This document shows positions 49,584 through 57,978 of a stretch of DNA of 64,000 bases, in pieces. Positions within the stretch are counted from its first letter, which is position 1, and every line of letters begins with the position of its first letter. Origin of the DNA: Methanoculleus marisnigri JR1 (GTDB lineage: Archaea > Halobacteriota > Methanomicrobia > Methanomicrobiales > Methanoculleaceae). Location of the stretch: assembly GCF_000015825.1 (NCBI RefSeq), contig NC_009051.1, positions 310,001 through 374,000 of the forward strand, given 5' to 3'. Made by a program: the position numbers and the translations under genes. Under the pieces are notes generated by a model. It was not told the origin of the DNA, searched no databases, and saw only the letters and a list, made by a program, of their open reading frames with translations.

Positions 49584-49970
49584 GGAAGCCCGAAAACGGA
49601 TTTTTGCGACAGGTGTGGAAATGGATTCATGGGAAACGCCCCATACACTGGACCGTGAGGATATCGCCATGACTGCCCCCGCCCCTTGGGGCGGGGAACA
49701 ACTGCTGGAACAGCAGGAGTTTGAGCACCGAAGGTGCGGAGGAGGAGCGCGAAGCGCGGGTGGGGTGGGGGTTACACACTACTCTAAGAGATGGAGACAG
49801 GGGAGGGGGTATGCTCCCCCCTCCCCACCTGACGGTGGTCGAACTCCGGGCGTTCCGCCCATCGCACTCCCCGTCAGCCCCACCTCGCACCTTCGGTGCT
49901 CGAACTCCGCTCCTGCGGAGCGTCGTTCCCCAAAAGGCGATATCCCCTCGAAATCTGTTTTCGGGCTTTC
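49584..49970. mobile_element. MITE-like element B with inserted palindromic modules
   Basis: Ends GGAAGCCCGAAAACGGATTT (49584-49603) and the reverse complement of 49951-49970 match at 18 of 20. A second inner inverted pair is GAGGATATCGCC (49657-49668) and GGCGATATCCCCTC (49936-49949). The core shared with element A includes GCCCC..GGGGC, GAGACAGGGGAGGGGG (49794-49809) and CCCCGTCAGCCCC (49869-49881). B is longer because it carries GCACC-type palindromes (49724-49736, 49887-49899) and other hairpins. No coding capacity. Confidence 0.5.
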
Positions 49971-50128
49971 ACAGATCATCGCCGGTATGATCAGGGGAAG
50001 CCGCTCCCGTCCCATATCCGGCACCCGCGCAAACCTCTCTCACCCCTGCACTTTCGCCCCGCGCCACCAAACCCCCTATATCGCCGGACTCCCAACACTC
50101 CCGTAAGAAACCGGGAGGACTTCATAGA

Positions 50129-51211
50129 GTGACAACCGGCAGCCGCATCGTCCTGCACGTGGACATGGATAGTTTCTTCGCCTCCATCGAGGTCCGCCGC
50201 GACCCGTCCCTTGCCGGGAGGCCGGTGATCGTGGGCGCCGACCCGAAGGGAGGAGCGGGCCGCGGGGTCGTGAGCACCTGCTCGTATGAGGCCCGTCGCT
50301 ACGGGGTGCATTCCGGCATGCCGATCTCCCGGGCATTCGACCTCTGCCCGCACGGCGTTTACCTCCCGGTGGATCGCCCGTTCTACGCCAGCGTCTCGGT
50401 AGAGATCATGGCGCTCCTCTCCCGGCACGCCGGGCGCATCGAGCAGGTGAGCATCGACGAAGCCTACCTCGACGTCAGCGATGCCGGGAGTTTCCCCGCG
50501 GCGGGAGCGCTTGCCGCCGCGATCAAGCGGGAGGTCCGGGAAGAGACCGGGCTCACCTGCTCGGTTGGGGTCGCTCCGGGCAAGGCGGTGGCGAAGATCG
50601 CCTCCGACTTCCAGAAGCCGGATGGACTGACGATCGTCCGCCCGGACGAGGTCGCCGGGTTCCTTGCCTCCCTGCCGGTAGGGAGGATCCCCGGGATCGG
50701 AAAGAAGACCGGTGAAGACCTCCGGCAGGCGGGCATCCTGACCGTCGGTGACCTTGCACGCCGCGATGTCCAGGAGGTCATCGCCCGTCTGGGGAGATCC
50801 GGCGTCCGGGTGCACCACCTCGCCCGGGGCATCGACGACGGCGAGGTTCAGGGCAGGGAGGGGTGCAAATCCATCTCCCGGGAGACGACGTTTGAAGCGG
50901 ACACCGCCGACCCACCCGTCCTCGCGGGAACCCTCGCAGAACTTGCGGATGATGTCGCGGAGACGCTTCGCGCCGATAACCTCCGGTGCCGGACCGTCAC
51001 CGTTAAGGTCCGGTACCGCGGCTTTCAGACGCATACCCGGTCGCGGACGCTCCCGCGGTTCACCAGTGACCCGGAGACGATCCGGCGGGCCGCATCCGGC
51101 CTGCTCCTGCCGTTCCTCAACGGGGAACCCGTCCGCCTTATCGGGGTCAGGCTCTCGATGCTCGAGGGCGGGTGCACCCGGCAGGCGTCGATCGATGAGT
51201 TCTTCTCCTGA
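50129..51211 (+). CDS. dinB: DNA polymerase IV (Y family)
   Basis: 360 residues. Catalytic motifs: HVDMDSFFASIEVRRDP with the metal-binding DMD, the steric-gate region FFASIE, STCSYEARRYGVHSGMP, and SIDEAYLDVSD with the second acidic pair. The thumb HhH (ARLGRSGVRV...) and little-finger domains follow. The C-terminus ends ASIDEFFS. Translesion DNA synthesis. The start is GTG 50129. It is a single gene downstream of the repeat-rich intergenic region. Confidence 0.94.
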   Translation: MTTGSRIVLHVDMDSFFASIEVRRDPSLAGRPVIVGADPKGGAGRGVVSTCSYEARRYGVHSGMPISRAFDLCPHGVYLPVDRPFYASVSVEIMALLSRHAGRIEQVSIDEAYLDVSDAGSFPAAGALAAAIKREVREETGLTCSVGVAPGKAVAKIASDFQKPDGLTIVRPDEVAGFLASLPVGRIPGIGKKTGEDLRQAGILTVGDLARRDVQEVIARLGRSGVRVHHLARGIDDGEVQGREGCKSISRETTFEADTADPPVLAGTLAELADDVAETLRADNLRCRTVTVKVRYRGFQTHTRSRTLPRFTSDPETIRRAASGLLLPFLNGEPVRLIGVRLSMLEGGCTRQASIDEFFS

Positions 51212-51263
51212 ACCGCCCCGCGGAGCGAACCTTCTTTATTGGGGATGCGCATTACGCTCCGGC

Positions 51264-52094
51264 ATGCCCGACCTCTGGACGGTGCTCCTCGCCGCCGTCA
51301 TTCTCCTCCTCTTCGCGGTGCCGGTCGTCCAGCAGCAGGTGACCCGGGCCCGCCGCCTGCGGGCGATCCAGGATCTCGAAGCCGGGCGCCGGACCCGGGT
51401 CGTCGCCCTCATCCACCGGCAGGAGCGGATCGGCTTTCTGGGCATCCCGCTCTTTCGCTACATCGACATCAACGACTCCGAAGAGGTCCTCCGGGCGATC
51501 CGGCTCACCGCCCCGGAGATGCCGATCGACCTCATCCTTCACACCCCCGGCGGCCTGATCCTCTCGTCGGAGCAGATCGCGATGGCGCTCCGGCGGCATA
51601 AGGGGAAGGTGACGGTCTTCGTCCCGCACTACGCCATGTCGGGCGGGACGCTCATCTGCCTTGCGGCGGACGAGGTGGTGATGGACGAGAACGCCGTGCT
51701 CGGCCCGGTCGACCCCCGGATCGGGGAGTACCCGGCGGCTTCGCTCCTGCGTGTCCCGCGCCTGAAGCCCCCGGAGGAGATCGATGACGAGACGTTCGTC
51801 CTGGTCGACATCGCGGCGAAGGCCCAGACCCAGATGCGGGAGTTCGTGGCCGATCTCCTCCGGGAACGGATGGACGCCGGGCGTGCGGACAGCCTCGCGC
51901 GCCTGCTCTCCGGAGGAACGTGGACGCACGACTACCCGATCACCTTCGAGCAGGCCCGGGAACTCGGGCTCCCCGTCACTTCAGGCATGCCCGCCGGGAT
52001 CTACCGGCTGATGGACCTCTTTCCCCAGGCGATGCCCCGCCGCCCGTCGGTAGCCTACGTCCCGATCCCCTACCGGGAGGAGAAGAAAAGATGA
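51264..52094 (+). CDS. SDH-family membrane serine protease (ClpP/crotonase-like, DUF114)
   Basis: 276 residues. One N-terminal membrane segment (LWTVLLAAVILLLFAVPVV), then a ClpP-like domain: IDLILHTPGGLILSSEQIA, VTVFVPHYAMSGGTLICLAADEVVMDENAVLGPVDPRI. The Ser in AMSGG is the likely nucleophile of this SDH_sah (PF01972) group. It is a predicted membrane-bound peptidase for signal peptides or membrane proteins. TATA CTTTATTGGG (51231-51240) is 24-33 nt before ATG 51264, so a leaderless mRNA is likely; the long upstream frame overlaps dinB and is not coding. Confidence 0.87.
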   Translation: MPDLWTVLLAAVILLLFAVPVVQQQVTRARRLRAIQDLEAGRRTRVVALIHRQERIGFLGIPLFRYIDINDSEEVLRAIRLTAPEMPIDLILHTPGGLILSSEQIAMALRRHKGKVTVFVPHYAMSGGTLICLAADEVVMDENAVLGPVDPRIGEYPAASLLRVPRLKPPEEIDDETFVLVDIAAKAQTQMREFVADLLRERMDAGRADSLARLLSGGTWTHDYPITFEQARELGLPVTSGMPAGIYRLMDLFPQAMPRRPSVAYVPIPYREEKKR

Positions 52095-52183
52095 CGTTTT
52101 GCCGTCATTCCCTCCCGGATCGCTGGAAATGTCGGCAGAAGCTATTTTGATGTCTGGAAGTCAACACCACTCTGTTTGCGGCA

Positions 52184-52210
52184 CGCACCCGCGGGGTTTC
52201 CGTGGGTGCG
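52184..52210. promoter_or_regulatory. Strong hairpin before lipoprotein gene
   Basis: CGCACCCGCGG-GGTTT-CCGTGGGTGCG pairs at 10 of 11 positions, 22 nt before the ATG at 52233. Could be a terminator-like element for the protease gene or a 5' leader structure. Confidence 0.35.
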
Positions 52211-52232
52211 GGGCCGGCAGGAAACGGTAACA

Positions 52233-52658
52233 ATGACTTCGACCATAACGCGTACACTGCTCGTCTGTCTGTTTTTTGCGGCGGTACTGCTCTGTGCAGG
52301 ATGCACAGAACAACAGTCTTCCCCGGGAGAGGCGATGGATGCGGAGTTCCGGGGCGAGACCGCCGGTTACGACGACCGTGTGGAGTTCCGGTTCGTCCCG
52401 GACACCGATGAACCGGGAGCCTACAGCGCTACCTATACGATCGAGCGGGACGTCTCGTGGGGAACGACGATCGAGACCCGCGAGAACGTGCAGTACGAGG
52501 ATATCTCCCGCGCCGACCCCATCGAGGTTGTCGTCCCACGCGAGGCCCCCTCGGACGGGGTAGCGCTTGAGATCGAGATCCGGAACTCTGCAGGTGACGT
52601 CCTGCACCGGAGCCGGACGTCCGTAGCCCCCGCGACACCCGTCCCGACACCGTCGTGA
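52233..52658 (+). CDS. Small secreted lipoprotein of unknown function
   Basis: 141 residues. Signal peptide TSTITRTLLVCLFFAAVLL and lipobox LLCAGC, so likely lipid-anchored outside the membrane at that Cys. The mature part is a short beta-rich domain (EFRFVPDTDEPGAYSATYTI...) ending in a Pro/Thr-rich tail (APATPVPTPS). No family recognised. The start at 52233 removes an upstream open stretch (52176) that lies in the hairpin. Confidence 0.75.
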   Translation: MTSTITRTLLVCLFFAAVLLCAGCTEQQSSPGEAMDAEFRGETAGYDDRVEFRFVPDTDEPGAYSATYTIERDVSWGTTIETRENVQYEDISRADPIEVVVPREAPSDGVALEIEIRNSAGDVLHRSRTSVAPATPVPTPS

Positions 52659-52712
52659 TCCGCGGGGACAACCCACCCCTTATCCCGTCCTAAAACCCAC
52701 CTTCTTCTGATC

Positions 52713-53144
52713 GTGAGCACCGACCTTCAACTGAGTCTGGACGCGTTTGACCGCTCAAAACCTCCCCTCTGCGGGGATAATCCCGGCCGGAACGGTTTCC
52801 GCCGGCTCTGCCGCCAATGCCCTTTTGCCGTGAGGGACGGAACCGTCGTCTACTGTGAACGGTTCGAGATCCCCATCCGGGCGCGGGACAAGTATACCCT
52901 GCGGCGATGGAAGGAGACGCGTAGCGGTGTGCTTGAGCGCGACGGGAACAGGTGCACCGTCTGCGGCGGAGAGCAGGATCTCCATATCCACCATATCGAC
53001 CGCGATCCCACGAACGATGTTCCGTCAAACCTCGTCACGCTCTGCGATATCTGCCATGCCCGGGTACATACCGAGCTCCGCCGCGAGGGCGGGATCGGAC
53101 GGGTGGCGCGGGTGCTTCCGGCGGCGCGGCGTCGTTTGGAGTGA
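52713..53144 (+). CDS. HNH endonuclease domain protein
   Basis: 143 residues. The first half has a Cys motif RRLCRQCPFAV...VYCERF, possibly a zinc site. The second half is an HNH domain: RDGNRCTVCGGEQDLHIHHIDRDPTNDVPSNLVTLCDICHARVH, with His-His, Asn and the two CxxC zinc knuckles intact. GTG 52713 start. Not within a mobile element; it may be a host restriction or repair nuclease. Substrate unknown. Confidence 0.88.
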   Translation: MSTDLQLSLDAFDRSKPPLCGDNPGRNGFRRLCRQCPFAVRDGTVVYCERFEIPIRARDKYTLRRWKETRSGVLERDGNRCTVCGGEQDLHIHHIDRDPTNDVPSNLVTLCDICHARVHTELRREGGIGRVARVLPAARRRLE

Positions 53145-53168
53145 CGCACCCGGCAGGACTCTCCCGAA

Positions 53169-53192
53169 ACCCGGCAGGTCTACCTGCCGGGT
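53169..53192. promoter_or_regulatory. Perfect 11-bp dyad upstream of TPR gene promoter
   Basis: ACCCGGCAGGT-CT-ACCTGCCGGGT, 20 bp before the TATA box GGTTATATTATA (53210-53221) of the TPR gene and 25 bp after the HNH gene stop. Either an operator or activator site, or the 3' hairpin of the HNH transcript (no T-run follows). Confidence 0.4.
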
Positions 53193-53244
53193 CCGGCTAC
53201 AGGGGTAACGGTTATATTATATGCGCGCTACCAGTTGCGTGACC

Positions 53245-54093
53245 ATGGGGGGAATGTCCGGCGTGAGCATTACAGAGAGACTCTTCGGCAGGAGCGAACC
53301 CGAAGGCCGGGAAGGCGCCTGCACCGATTCCACAGTGAGCAGAAAAGCCGTCTCCCTTGCGCAGCAAGGGCGGTTTCCCGAGGCAATCGATTGTTTCGAC
53401 CGGGTACTCGAATCCGACCCGGCAAACGTGAAGATGTGGAACAACAAAGGGGTCTTTCTCGATCTCCTCGGTAGGGACCAGGATGCACTGGACTGCTGGG
53501 AGAAGGCGCTCTCGATCGATCCCGAGTTTGCTCCCGCCTGGGTCTCCCGGGGGATGCTGCACCGGCGCCGCAACCGGCTCGAGGAGGCGCTCGCCTGCTA
53601 CGACCGGGCGGTGGAACTCAACCCGGACTCTGCGGTCGCCTGGTACAACCGGAGCGGCGTTTTCGTCGCGATGCACCGGATGGATGATGCGGTCGCCTGC
53701 TACGAGCGCGTTCTCGCGATCGATCCCCACTTCGTGGCGGCCTGGACGGATCTCGGCTACGCTCACTTCCTCGGGCACCGGCACGAGGAGGCAATCGCCT
53801 GTTACGACCGTGCCGTCGCCGACGATCCCGGAAGCGTTCGGGTCTGGAGCCTAAAGGGCGGCGCCCTGTACGCGCTCGGGGAGTACCGGAAAGCGCTCGA
53901 GTGCTTCGATAAGGTGCTCTCGATCGACCCGAAGTACGCCGCCGGGTGGAGCATGAAGTGCAGCGTCCTCTACCACCTCGGGATGTACCGGCACGCGCTT
54001 GCGTGCGCCGATAAAGCGCTCGAGATAAATCCCACCTGCGAGCTGACCGGACAGGTCAGAAAGATGCTTCTCTCTCTTATCCAGAAGTGGTGA
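53245..54093 (+). CDS. TPR-repeat protein
   Basis: 282 residues. After a short N-terminal stretch come about seven tetratricopeptide repeats of 34 residues, e.g. AVSLAQQGRFPEAIDCFDRVLESDP, MWNNKGVFLDLLGRDQDALDCWEKALSIDP, AWYNRSGVFVAMHRMDDAVACYERVLAIDP, WSLKGGALYALGEYRKALECFDKVLSIDP. A cytosolic protein-interaction scaffold; partner unknown. TATA TTATATTATATG lies at about 53211-53224, so ATG 53245 at the expected transcript end is preferred over ATG 53221, which lies within the box. Confidence 0.88.
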   Translation: MGGMSGVSITERLFGRSEPEGREGACTDSTVSRKAVSLAQQGRFPEAIDCFDRVLESDPANVKMWNNKGVFLDLLGRDQDALDCWEKALSIDPEFAPAWVSRGMLHRRRNRLEEALACYDRAVELNPDSAVAWYNRSGVFVAMHRMDDAVACYERVLAIDPHFVAAWTDLGYAHFLGHRHEEAIACYDRAVADDPGSVRVWSLKGGALYALGEYRKALECFDKVLSIDPKYAAGWSMKCSVLYHLGMYRHALACADKALEINPTCELTGQVRKMLLSLIQKW

Positions 54094-54178
54094 CGGACCC
54101 ATCCGTCCCTCCCGGATTTTTTCGGAAGGTTGACGCCTCCGACCGTCCAACCACGAATAACTGCGCCGGACGTCGGGA

Positions 54179-54198
54179 ACTCTCCCCCGGGGGAGACT
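54179..54198. promoter_or_regulatory. MerR-type operator dyad
   Basis: ACTCTCCCCC-GGGGGAGACT: 9 of 10 positions pair (perfect core TCTCCCCCGGGGGAGA, 54181-54196). It closely resembles the GACTCTCCCC..GGAGAGTC operators of the BmrR/Mta branch of MerR regulators, and lies just before the likely TATA (CTATTACTA, 54206-54214) of the merR-like gene. Confidence 0.55.
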
Positions 54199-54245
54199 CC
54201 GACCGTCTATTACTACCCGGCGAAGCCAACAGGTGGATGTAATCC

Positions 54246-55106
54246 ATGCCCGTCGATCAGATCCCTATCGGCACGTTCTCGCGAATCACGCACCTGTCGC
54301 AGAAAGCGCTCCGCCTCTACGACGAGCGGGGGCTCCTCGTCCCCGCGGCAAGAGACATCTGCACGGGGTACCGCTACTATACTTACGACCAGATTGAGCG
54401 GGGCATCCGTATCCGAAACCTGCTCTGGCTCGGGTTCGGCCTCTCCGAGGTGGAGGCCATCCTCGAGGCACGGGAACGTGGCGATGCCGCGATGATCCAG
54501 GAACACTTTGCACGGCGTCTCGCTGAGAACGAACGGGAGGCCGGCCGGCTGCATGCGATTGCAGGGGCCCTGCGCAAACAGCAGCAGGACCCGTTCAACG
54601 GAGGATTCAGTATGTCGATTACCGAACCTGTTATCAAGGATATCCCCACCGTGCGGGCGCTCAGCCTCAGGGAGCGGGGTATCTACCAGGAAACGATCCC
54701 GAGAATGATCCGGGAACTCTTCACGTACGTCTGTCCTGAAGACGGACGGCAGCCGGCTGCAAGGATCGCCGGGCCGATCATGTTCATCTGCCATGACGAG
54801 GAGTACCGGGAGACAGACGCGGACATCGAGGTGGCGGTCCCGATCACAGGGTCCGTCAGCCTCGACGGAACCGCCGTCGAGGTCGTGAACCTTCCGGGCG
54901 GCCGGTTCCTCTCGGTACTCCACACGGGCCCCTACCCCGGGGTCGGGAAGGCATACGAGCGGCTCTTTTCCTACATGAACGAGCACCGCCTCGTGCCGTC
55001 CGGCCCCTCGCGTGAACTCTATCTCAACGACCCCGCCGAGGTGCCGGAGGAGGAACTCCTGACCGAGGTCCAGTCCCCGGTAAAAGACCTTCCCCCGTCC
55101 CCCTGA
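54246..55106 (+). CDS. MerR-family transcriptional regulator with GyrI-like effector domain
   Basis: 286 residues. N-terminal winged helix (IGTFSRITHLSQKALRLYDERGLLVPAARD, then TGYRYYTYDQIERG), a coiled-coil dimer helix about 75-115, and a C-terminal GyrI-like/BmrR ligand-binding domain about 125-283 (PVIKDIPTVRALSLRERG, VAVPITGSV, VLHTGPYPGVGKAYERLFSYMNEH). This build is that of BmrR-type multidrug sensors. A matching dyad at 54179-54198 suggests autoregulation. No transporter gene is next to it. MerR regulators are less common in archaea, so this gene may have come from bacteria. Confidence 0.9.
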   Translation: MPVDQIPIGTFSRITHLSQKALRLYDERGLLVPAARDICTGYRYYTYDQIERGIRIRNLLWLGFGLSEVEAILEARERGDAAMIQEHFARRLAENEREAGRLHAIAGALRKQQQDPFNGGFSMSITEPVIKDIPTVRALSLRERGIYQETIPRMIRELFTYVCPEDGRQPAARIAGPIMFICHDEEYRETDADIEVAVPITGSVSLDGTAVEVVNLPGGRFLSVLHTGPYPGVGKAYERLFSYMNEHRLVPSGPSRELYLNDPAEVPEEELLTEVQSPVKDLPPSP

Positions 55107-55116
55107 AGGGGAGCGG

Positions 55117-56598
55117 TCACTCTCCCGCGACCTCGAAGACGTGGCGGCCCCACCCGGGGAGGTCCAGGTAGAGTCCGGGAGAGAGGAGCCCCTCGCCGTC
55201 CCGGTCATACCGTGCCTCCCCGATGAGATCGCGGAGCCGGACCGCCTTCCCCGTGAGGTCCGCCCAGGGGAGCGGGACGTAACACTGGCCCCGGTCGGGG
55301 GCGTAGTTGACGGCGACGAGGAAGCGCTGCTCCTCCCTCTCCCAGGCGAAGGCGACATATCCGTCGTGGGAGGGGTTCCCCTCCCATGCGGGGGTGCAGT
55401 CGAGGAGCCGCCACTCTCCGTCCCGGAACGCCGGCAGGCGCAGGCAGGCAAAAAGCCGCCGGTAGAACTCTTCTATGGCCGGGTCGGCCGGCTCCTCCGG
55501 GCCCCGGCAGAGGTGGACGGAGACCTTCTTGTGCCGCCCGGAAACCTGCCCCCGGTGAATGAACCGAAGACCCGGGCAGAGGAAGGCGAGGACGGCGGCT
55601 GCCCGGTGGCGGTCGGGCGGGAAGACCGCCGCCGCCCGGTTCTCGTCGTGGTTCTCGAGGAACCTGACGGATCTTTTCTGGTATTCAGGATCCGCCCAAA
55701 AATGCTCCCGCACCGGCCGGGCTGCCCCGTTTCGGAGCCGGTCGTAGAGGCGCTTGTCGTAGGTGTAGTCGAATCCCTGCTGCTGGAGCGTCCACTCGAG
55801 GTCCCAGTAAACCTCCGCCACAAAGGTAAACCCCGGGTGCTCTTTGTGGACGCCTTCGATTGCGCGGGGCCAGAAGGGTTCCGTCTCCCGCCCCCAGGTC
55901 CGCCGGAAGATCTCCGGGAGGACGAGCATCGCCATGTCGCACCGGAGGCCGTCGCACTGCCCCGCGACCCTCCGCAGTTCGGCGGTCATTGCCTCCTGCA
56001 TGGCCGGATTGCCGTAATCGAGCTGCAGGGTGTCGGGCCAGCCGCCGGAGTAGGGGTCCCGGCCGTGGGCGAGGACGGCCGGGCCGCCGGGAAGGTTCAC
56101 CCGGACGAACTCCTGCGGTCGGCGGGCGAGTTCCTCCTCCGTGCCGTGAACGTAGTAGTCCGGGCGATCCTGCACCCAGGGGTGGTCGGGTGCGGTGTGG
56201 TTCGGGACGAAGTCGAGCATCAGGCGGATCCCGTACCGGTGCAGGCGCTCGCGGAACCGGGGGAGTGCCTCCGGCTCCCCGAGGTCGGGGTGGAGGAAAT
56301 AGCCGGCAACGGCAAAGGGGGAGCCGCAGATATCCTCCTCGCTAAGATCGGGGAGCAGACACCGGTACCCGGCGAGCCATTGCTCGTTCGAGCGGGAGAC
56401 CCGGCGCCCGGCCTCCCCGGTCTCCCAGGCTCCCATGAGGTAGACCCAGGAGAAGCCGCACCCGGCCAGTTCCGCGAGCCGGGAATCGGGGATGTCGTCG
56501 AGCGTGAGGCGGCGCCCGGCCTCTCTGCCGAGGTGGCGGAGCAGGACGCGGGCGTTGACCTCGTAGAGGGCGGGGTGGCGTGGGGTATGGGTGTTCAT
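55117..56598 (-). CDS. GH13 alpha-amylase-family glycosidase
   Basis: 493 residues. (beta/alpha)8 barrel with the GH13 regions: LMLDFVPNHTAPDHPW (region I), GLRCDMAML (nucleophile Asp), FVAEVYW (acid/base Glu) and RFLENHDENRAAA (region IV). The C-terminal beta domain follows (FLVAVNYAPDRGQCYVPL). No signal peptide, so cytosolic, probably acting on glycogen-like or oligosaccharide substrates. The substrate is unknown and no glycogen synthesis genes are adjacent. It converges on the MerR gene with a 10-bp gap. Confidence 0.9.
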   Translation of the reverse strand: MNTHTPRHPALYEVNARVLLRHLGREAGRRLTLDDIPDSRLAELAGCGFSWVYLMGAWETGEAGRRVSRSNEQWLAGYRCLLPDLSEEDICGSPFAVAGYFLHPDLGEPEALPRFRERLHRYGIRLMLDFVPNHTAPDHPWVQDRPDYYVHGTEEELARRPQEFVRVNLPGGPAVLAHGRDPYSGGWPDTLQLDYGNPAMQEAMTAELRRVAGQCDGLRCDMAMLVLPEIFRRTWGRETEPFWPRAIEGVHKEHPGFTFVAEVYWDLEWTLQQQGFDYTYDKRLYDRLRNGAARPVREHFWADPEYQKRSVRFLENHDENRAAAVFPPDRHRAAAVLAFLCPGLRFIHRGQVSGRHKKVSVHLCRGPEEPADPAIEEFYRRLFACLRLPAFRDGEWRLLDCTPAWEGNPSHDGYVAFAWEREEQRFLVAVNYAPDRGQCYVPLPWADLTGKAVRLRDLIGEARYDRDGEGLLSPGLYLDLPGWGRHVFEVAGE

Positions 56599-56637
56599 GG
56601 CATCTCTCCCGGATCTCGGGGTGGATAGAGGTATCCC

Positions 56638-57849
56638 TTACCAGATAGCGGAATGGAGGTCGTCGTCACGCAAAAAACCCCGAAACGACCGGGTGCCCTG
56701 CACCGCGTCGATGACCAGGGTGTTCGTCGCCCGCATGAACGCCGCGAGCGGTGCATGCATCCGGGCGTCGAGGCAGCGGTAGACGAAGTTCCGGAGCGCT
56801 GTCTCCGCCCGCAGTTCGGGGATGAGGCGCCGGCGGAGGAGGGCGGTATAGGTCGCGGCGAGCGGTGCTCCGGCGGTAAGGTGGCGGTCGGCGGCGTGGG
56901 CGGCAAGTTCCGCCGTCCGGTGGGCGTAGAAGATCCCCTCCCCGAGGAGCGGGCCCGTAAACCCGCCTGCGTCGCCGACGAGAACCGTCCCCTCGTGGGC
57001 CGGGGAGGGGATGTAGTTCCCGAGCGGCAGGAGGTATCCAGCCGGTTTCCGGGCAGCGAACGCGGAGAGCCCGACGGACTTGAGGAACGCTTCGAACGTA
57101 TCGCGGAGATTGCCACCGTTTGCCGATAACAGCCCCCCGATCCCCACGATGATCGCCTCCCTGTTCGGGAAGACCCACCCGTAGCCCCACCGGCAGGCGG
57201 CAAGGATCAGGTGAGGCGTGGCGAGGCCGTCATCCAGGCGGATCGGCCCGTCCTCGTTTACGAGCGTCTCCGCCTCCCTGCGGGGGATCGCAAGTTCCAG
57301 CGTCCACCCGAGGTTGTTTTGCCACCGCTTCCTGTCGACGACGCTCTGTGGGAGGGTGCGTCTGACCCGGCTGTGAACCCCGTCCGCCCCGATGATGACC
57401 CGGGCGGAATACCGGTCGCCGTCCGACGTCGTGACGGTCCGGCGGGCGTGGTCGATCCCTGCCGCTTCCGCGCCCGTGTGGACTTCCGCCCCTGCCCGTG
57501 CCGCCATCTTTGCAAGAAAAGCGTCGTAGCGTTCCCTGCCGGTGAAGTAGACCGGTTCATCAAGGTCTTCGGTGAGGATGCGGCGGCTCCCGATGTAGAG
57601 CGCGTACCCCGTCCCGGTGAAGTCGAGCAGCCCTGCCTGCCGGAGCGCGGGAACCGGGAGGGAAAAGACCCGGTCGAGAAACCGGACGGTCTTCTGGCTG
57701 AGGCACCCTCCGCAGACCTTGTTCCGCGGATATGTCCGCCGCTCGAGGAGCGCCACGCTGTGTCCGGCCTCCGCGAGCAGGCAGGCGGCGGTGCTCCCGG
57801 CGGGTCCGCCGCCGACGACGACCGCATCGTATTCGGGCCGACCCTTCAT
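56638..57849 (-). CDS. Geranylgeranyl reductase-family FAD protein
   Basis: 403 residues. N-terminal FAD fold YDAVVVGGGPAGSTAACLLAEAGHSVALLERRTYPRNKVCGG, then IIGADGVHSRVRR and VLVGDAGGFTGPLLGEGIFYAHRTAELAA. This matches the ChlP/GGR-like group; archaeal members saturate the isoprenoid chains of membrane lipids, but others have different roles, so the substrate is uncertain. It lies 39 bp upstream of the GH13 gene on the same strand, possibly co-transcribed, and is divergent from a radical SAM gene. Confidence 0.87.
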   Translation of the reverse strand: MKGRPEYDAVVVGGGPAGSTAACLLAEAGHSVALLERRTYPRNKVCGGCLSQKTVRFLDRVFSLPVPALRQAGLLDFTGTGYALYIGSRRILTEDLDEPVYFTGRERYDAFLAKMAARAGAEVHTGAEAAGIDHARRTVTTSDGDRYSARVIIGADGVHSRVRRTLPQSVVDRKRWQNNLGWTLELAIPRREAETLVNEDGPIRLDDGLATPHLILAACRWGYGWVFPNREAIIVGIGGLLSANGGNLRDTFEAFLKSVGLSAFAARKPAGYLLPLGNYIPSPAHEGTVLVGDAGGFTGPLLGEGIFYAHRTAELAAHAADRHLTAGAPLAATYTALLRRRLIPELRAETALRNFVYRCLDARMHAPLAAFMRATNTLVIDAVQGTRSFRGFLRDDDLHSAIW

Positions 57850-57978
57850 CTCCTCTCTCCTCGCGATGGTAGAGTCCGGTGGAGGTCATATCTCTTTCCC
57901 CCGGAAGAGGAGACCGGTCCCGGACACTTTCACCCTCCGCGGAACAGGCTCTTTTACTCACGGGCCGATGCTTCCGGT

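Larger units (their letters stand above)
49267..50128. other. Intergenic region with MITE-like element B and stem-rich DNA
   Basis: 862 bp with no credible gene. In order: mcr terminator; an 86-nt block closed by CCTCATAAT/ATTATGAGG (49297-49305 with 49374-49382) and containing hairpin GCGAGTG-GTCCT-CACTCGC; a TATA-like TTTTTATAG at 49410-49418; stem-rich DNA 49436-49583 (GGGTTC/GAACCC; CTCCA..TGGAG; GGCT/AGCC); element B 49584-49970; then unremarkable DNA to the dinB start. Confidence 0.55.

Noticed and set aside
49410-49620. RNase P RNA or SRP RNA gene
   Set aside because: Stem-rich sequence after a TATA-like box, but the conserved RNase P (GAGGAAAGTCC) and SRP helix 8 motifs were not found.
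49208-50106. ORFs downstream of mcrA
   Set aside because: Different frames overlap each other and run through palindromes; no family similarity could be seen.
57211-57978. N-terminal extension of the radical SAM frame
   Set aside because: It overlaps the geranylgeranyl-reductase-like gene in antisense and does not resemble the family.
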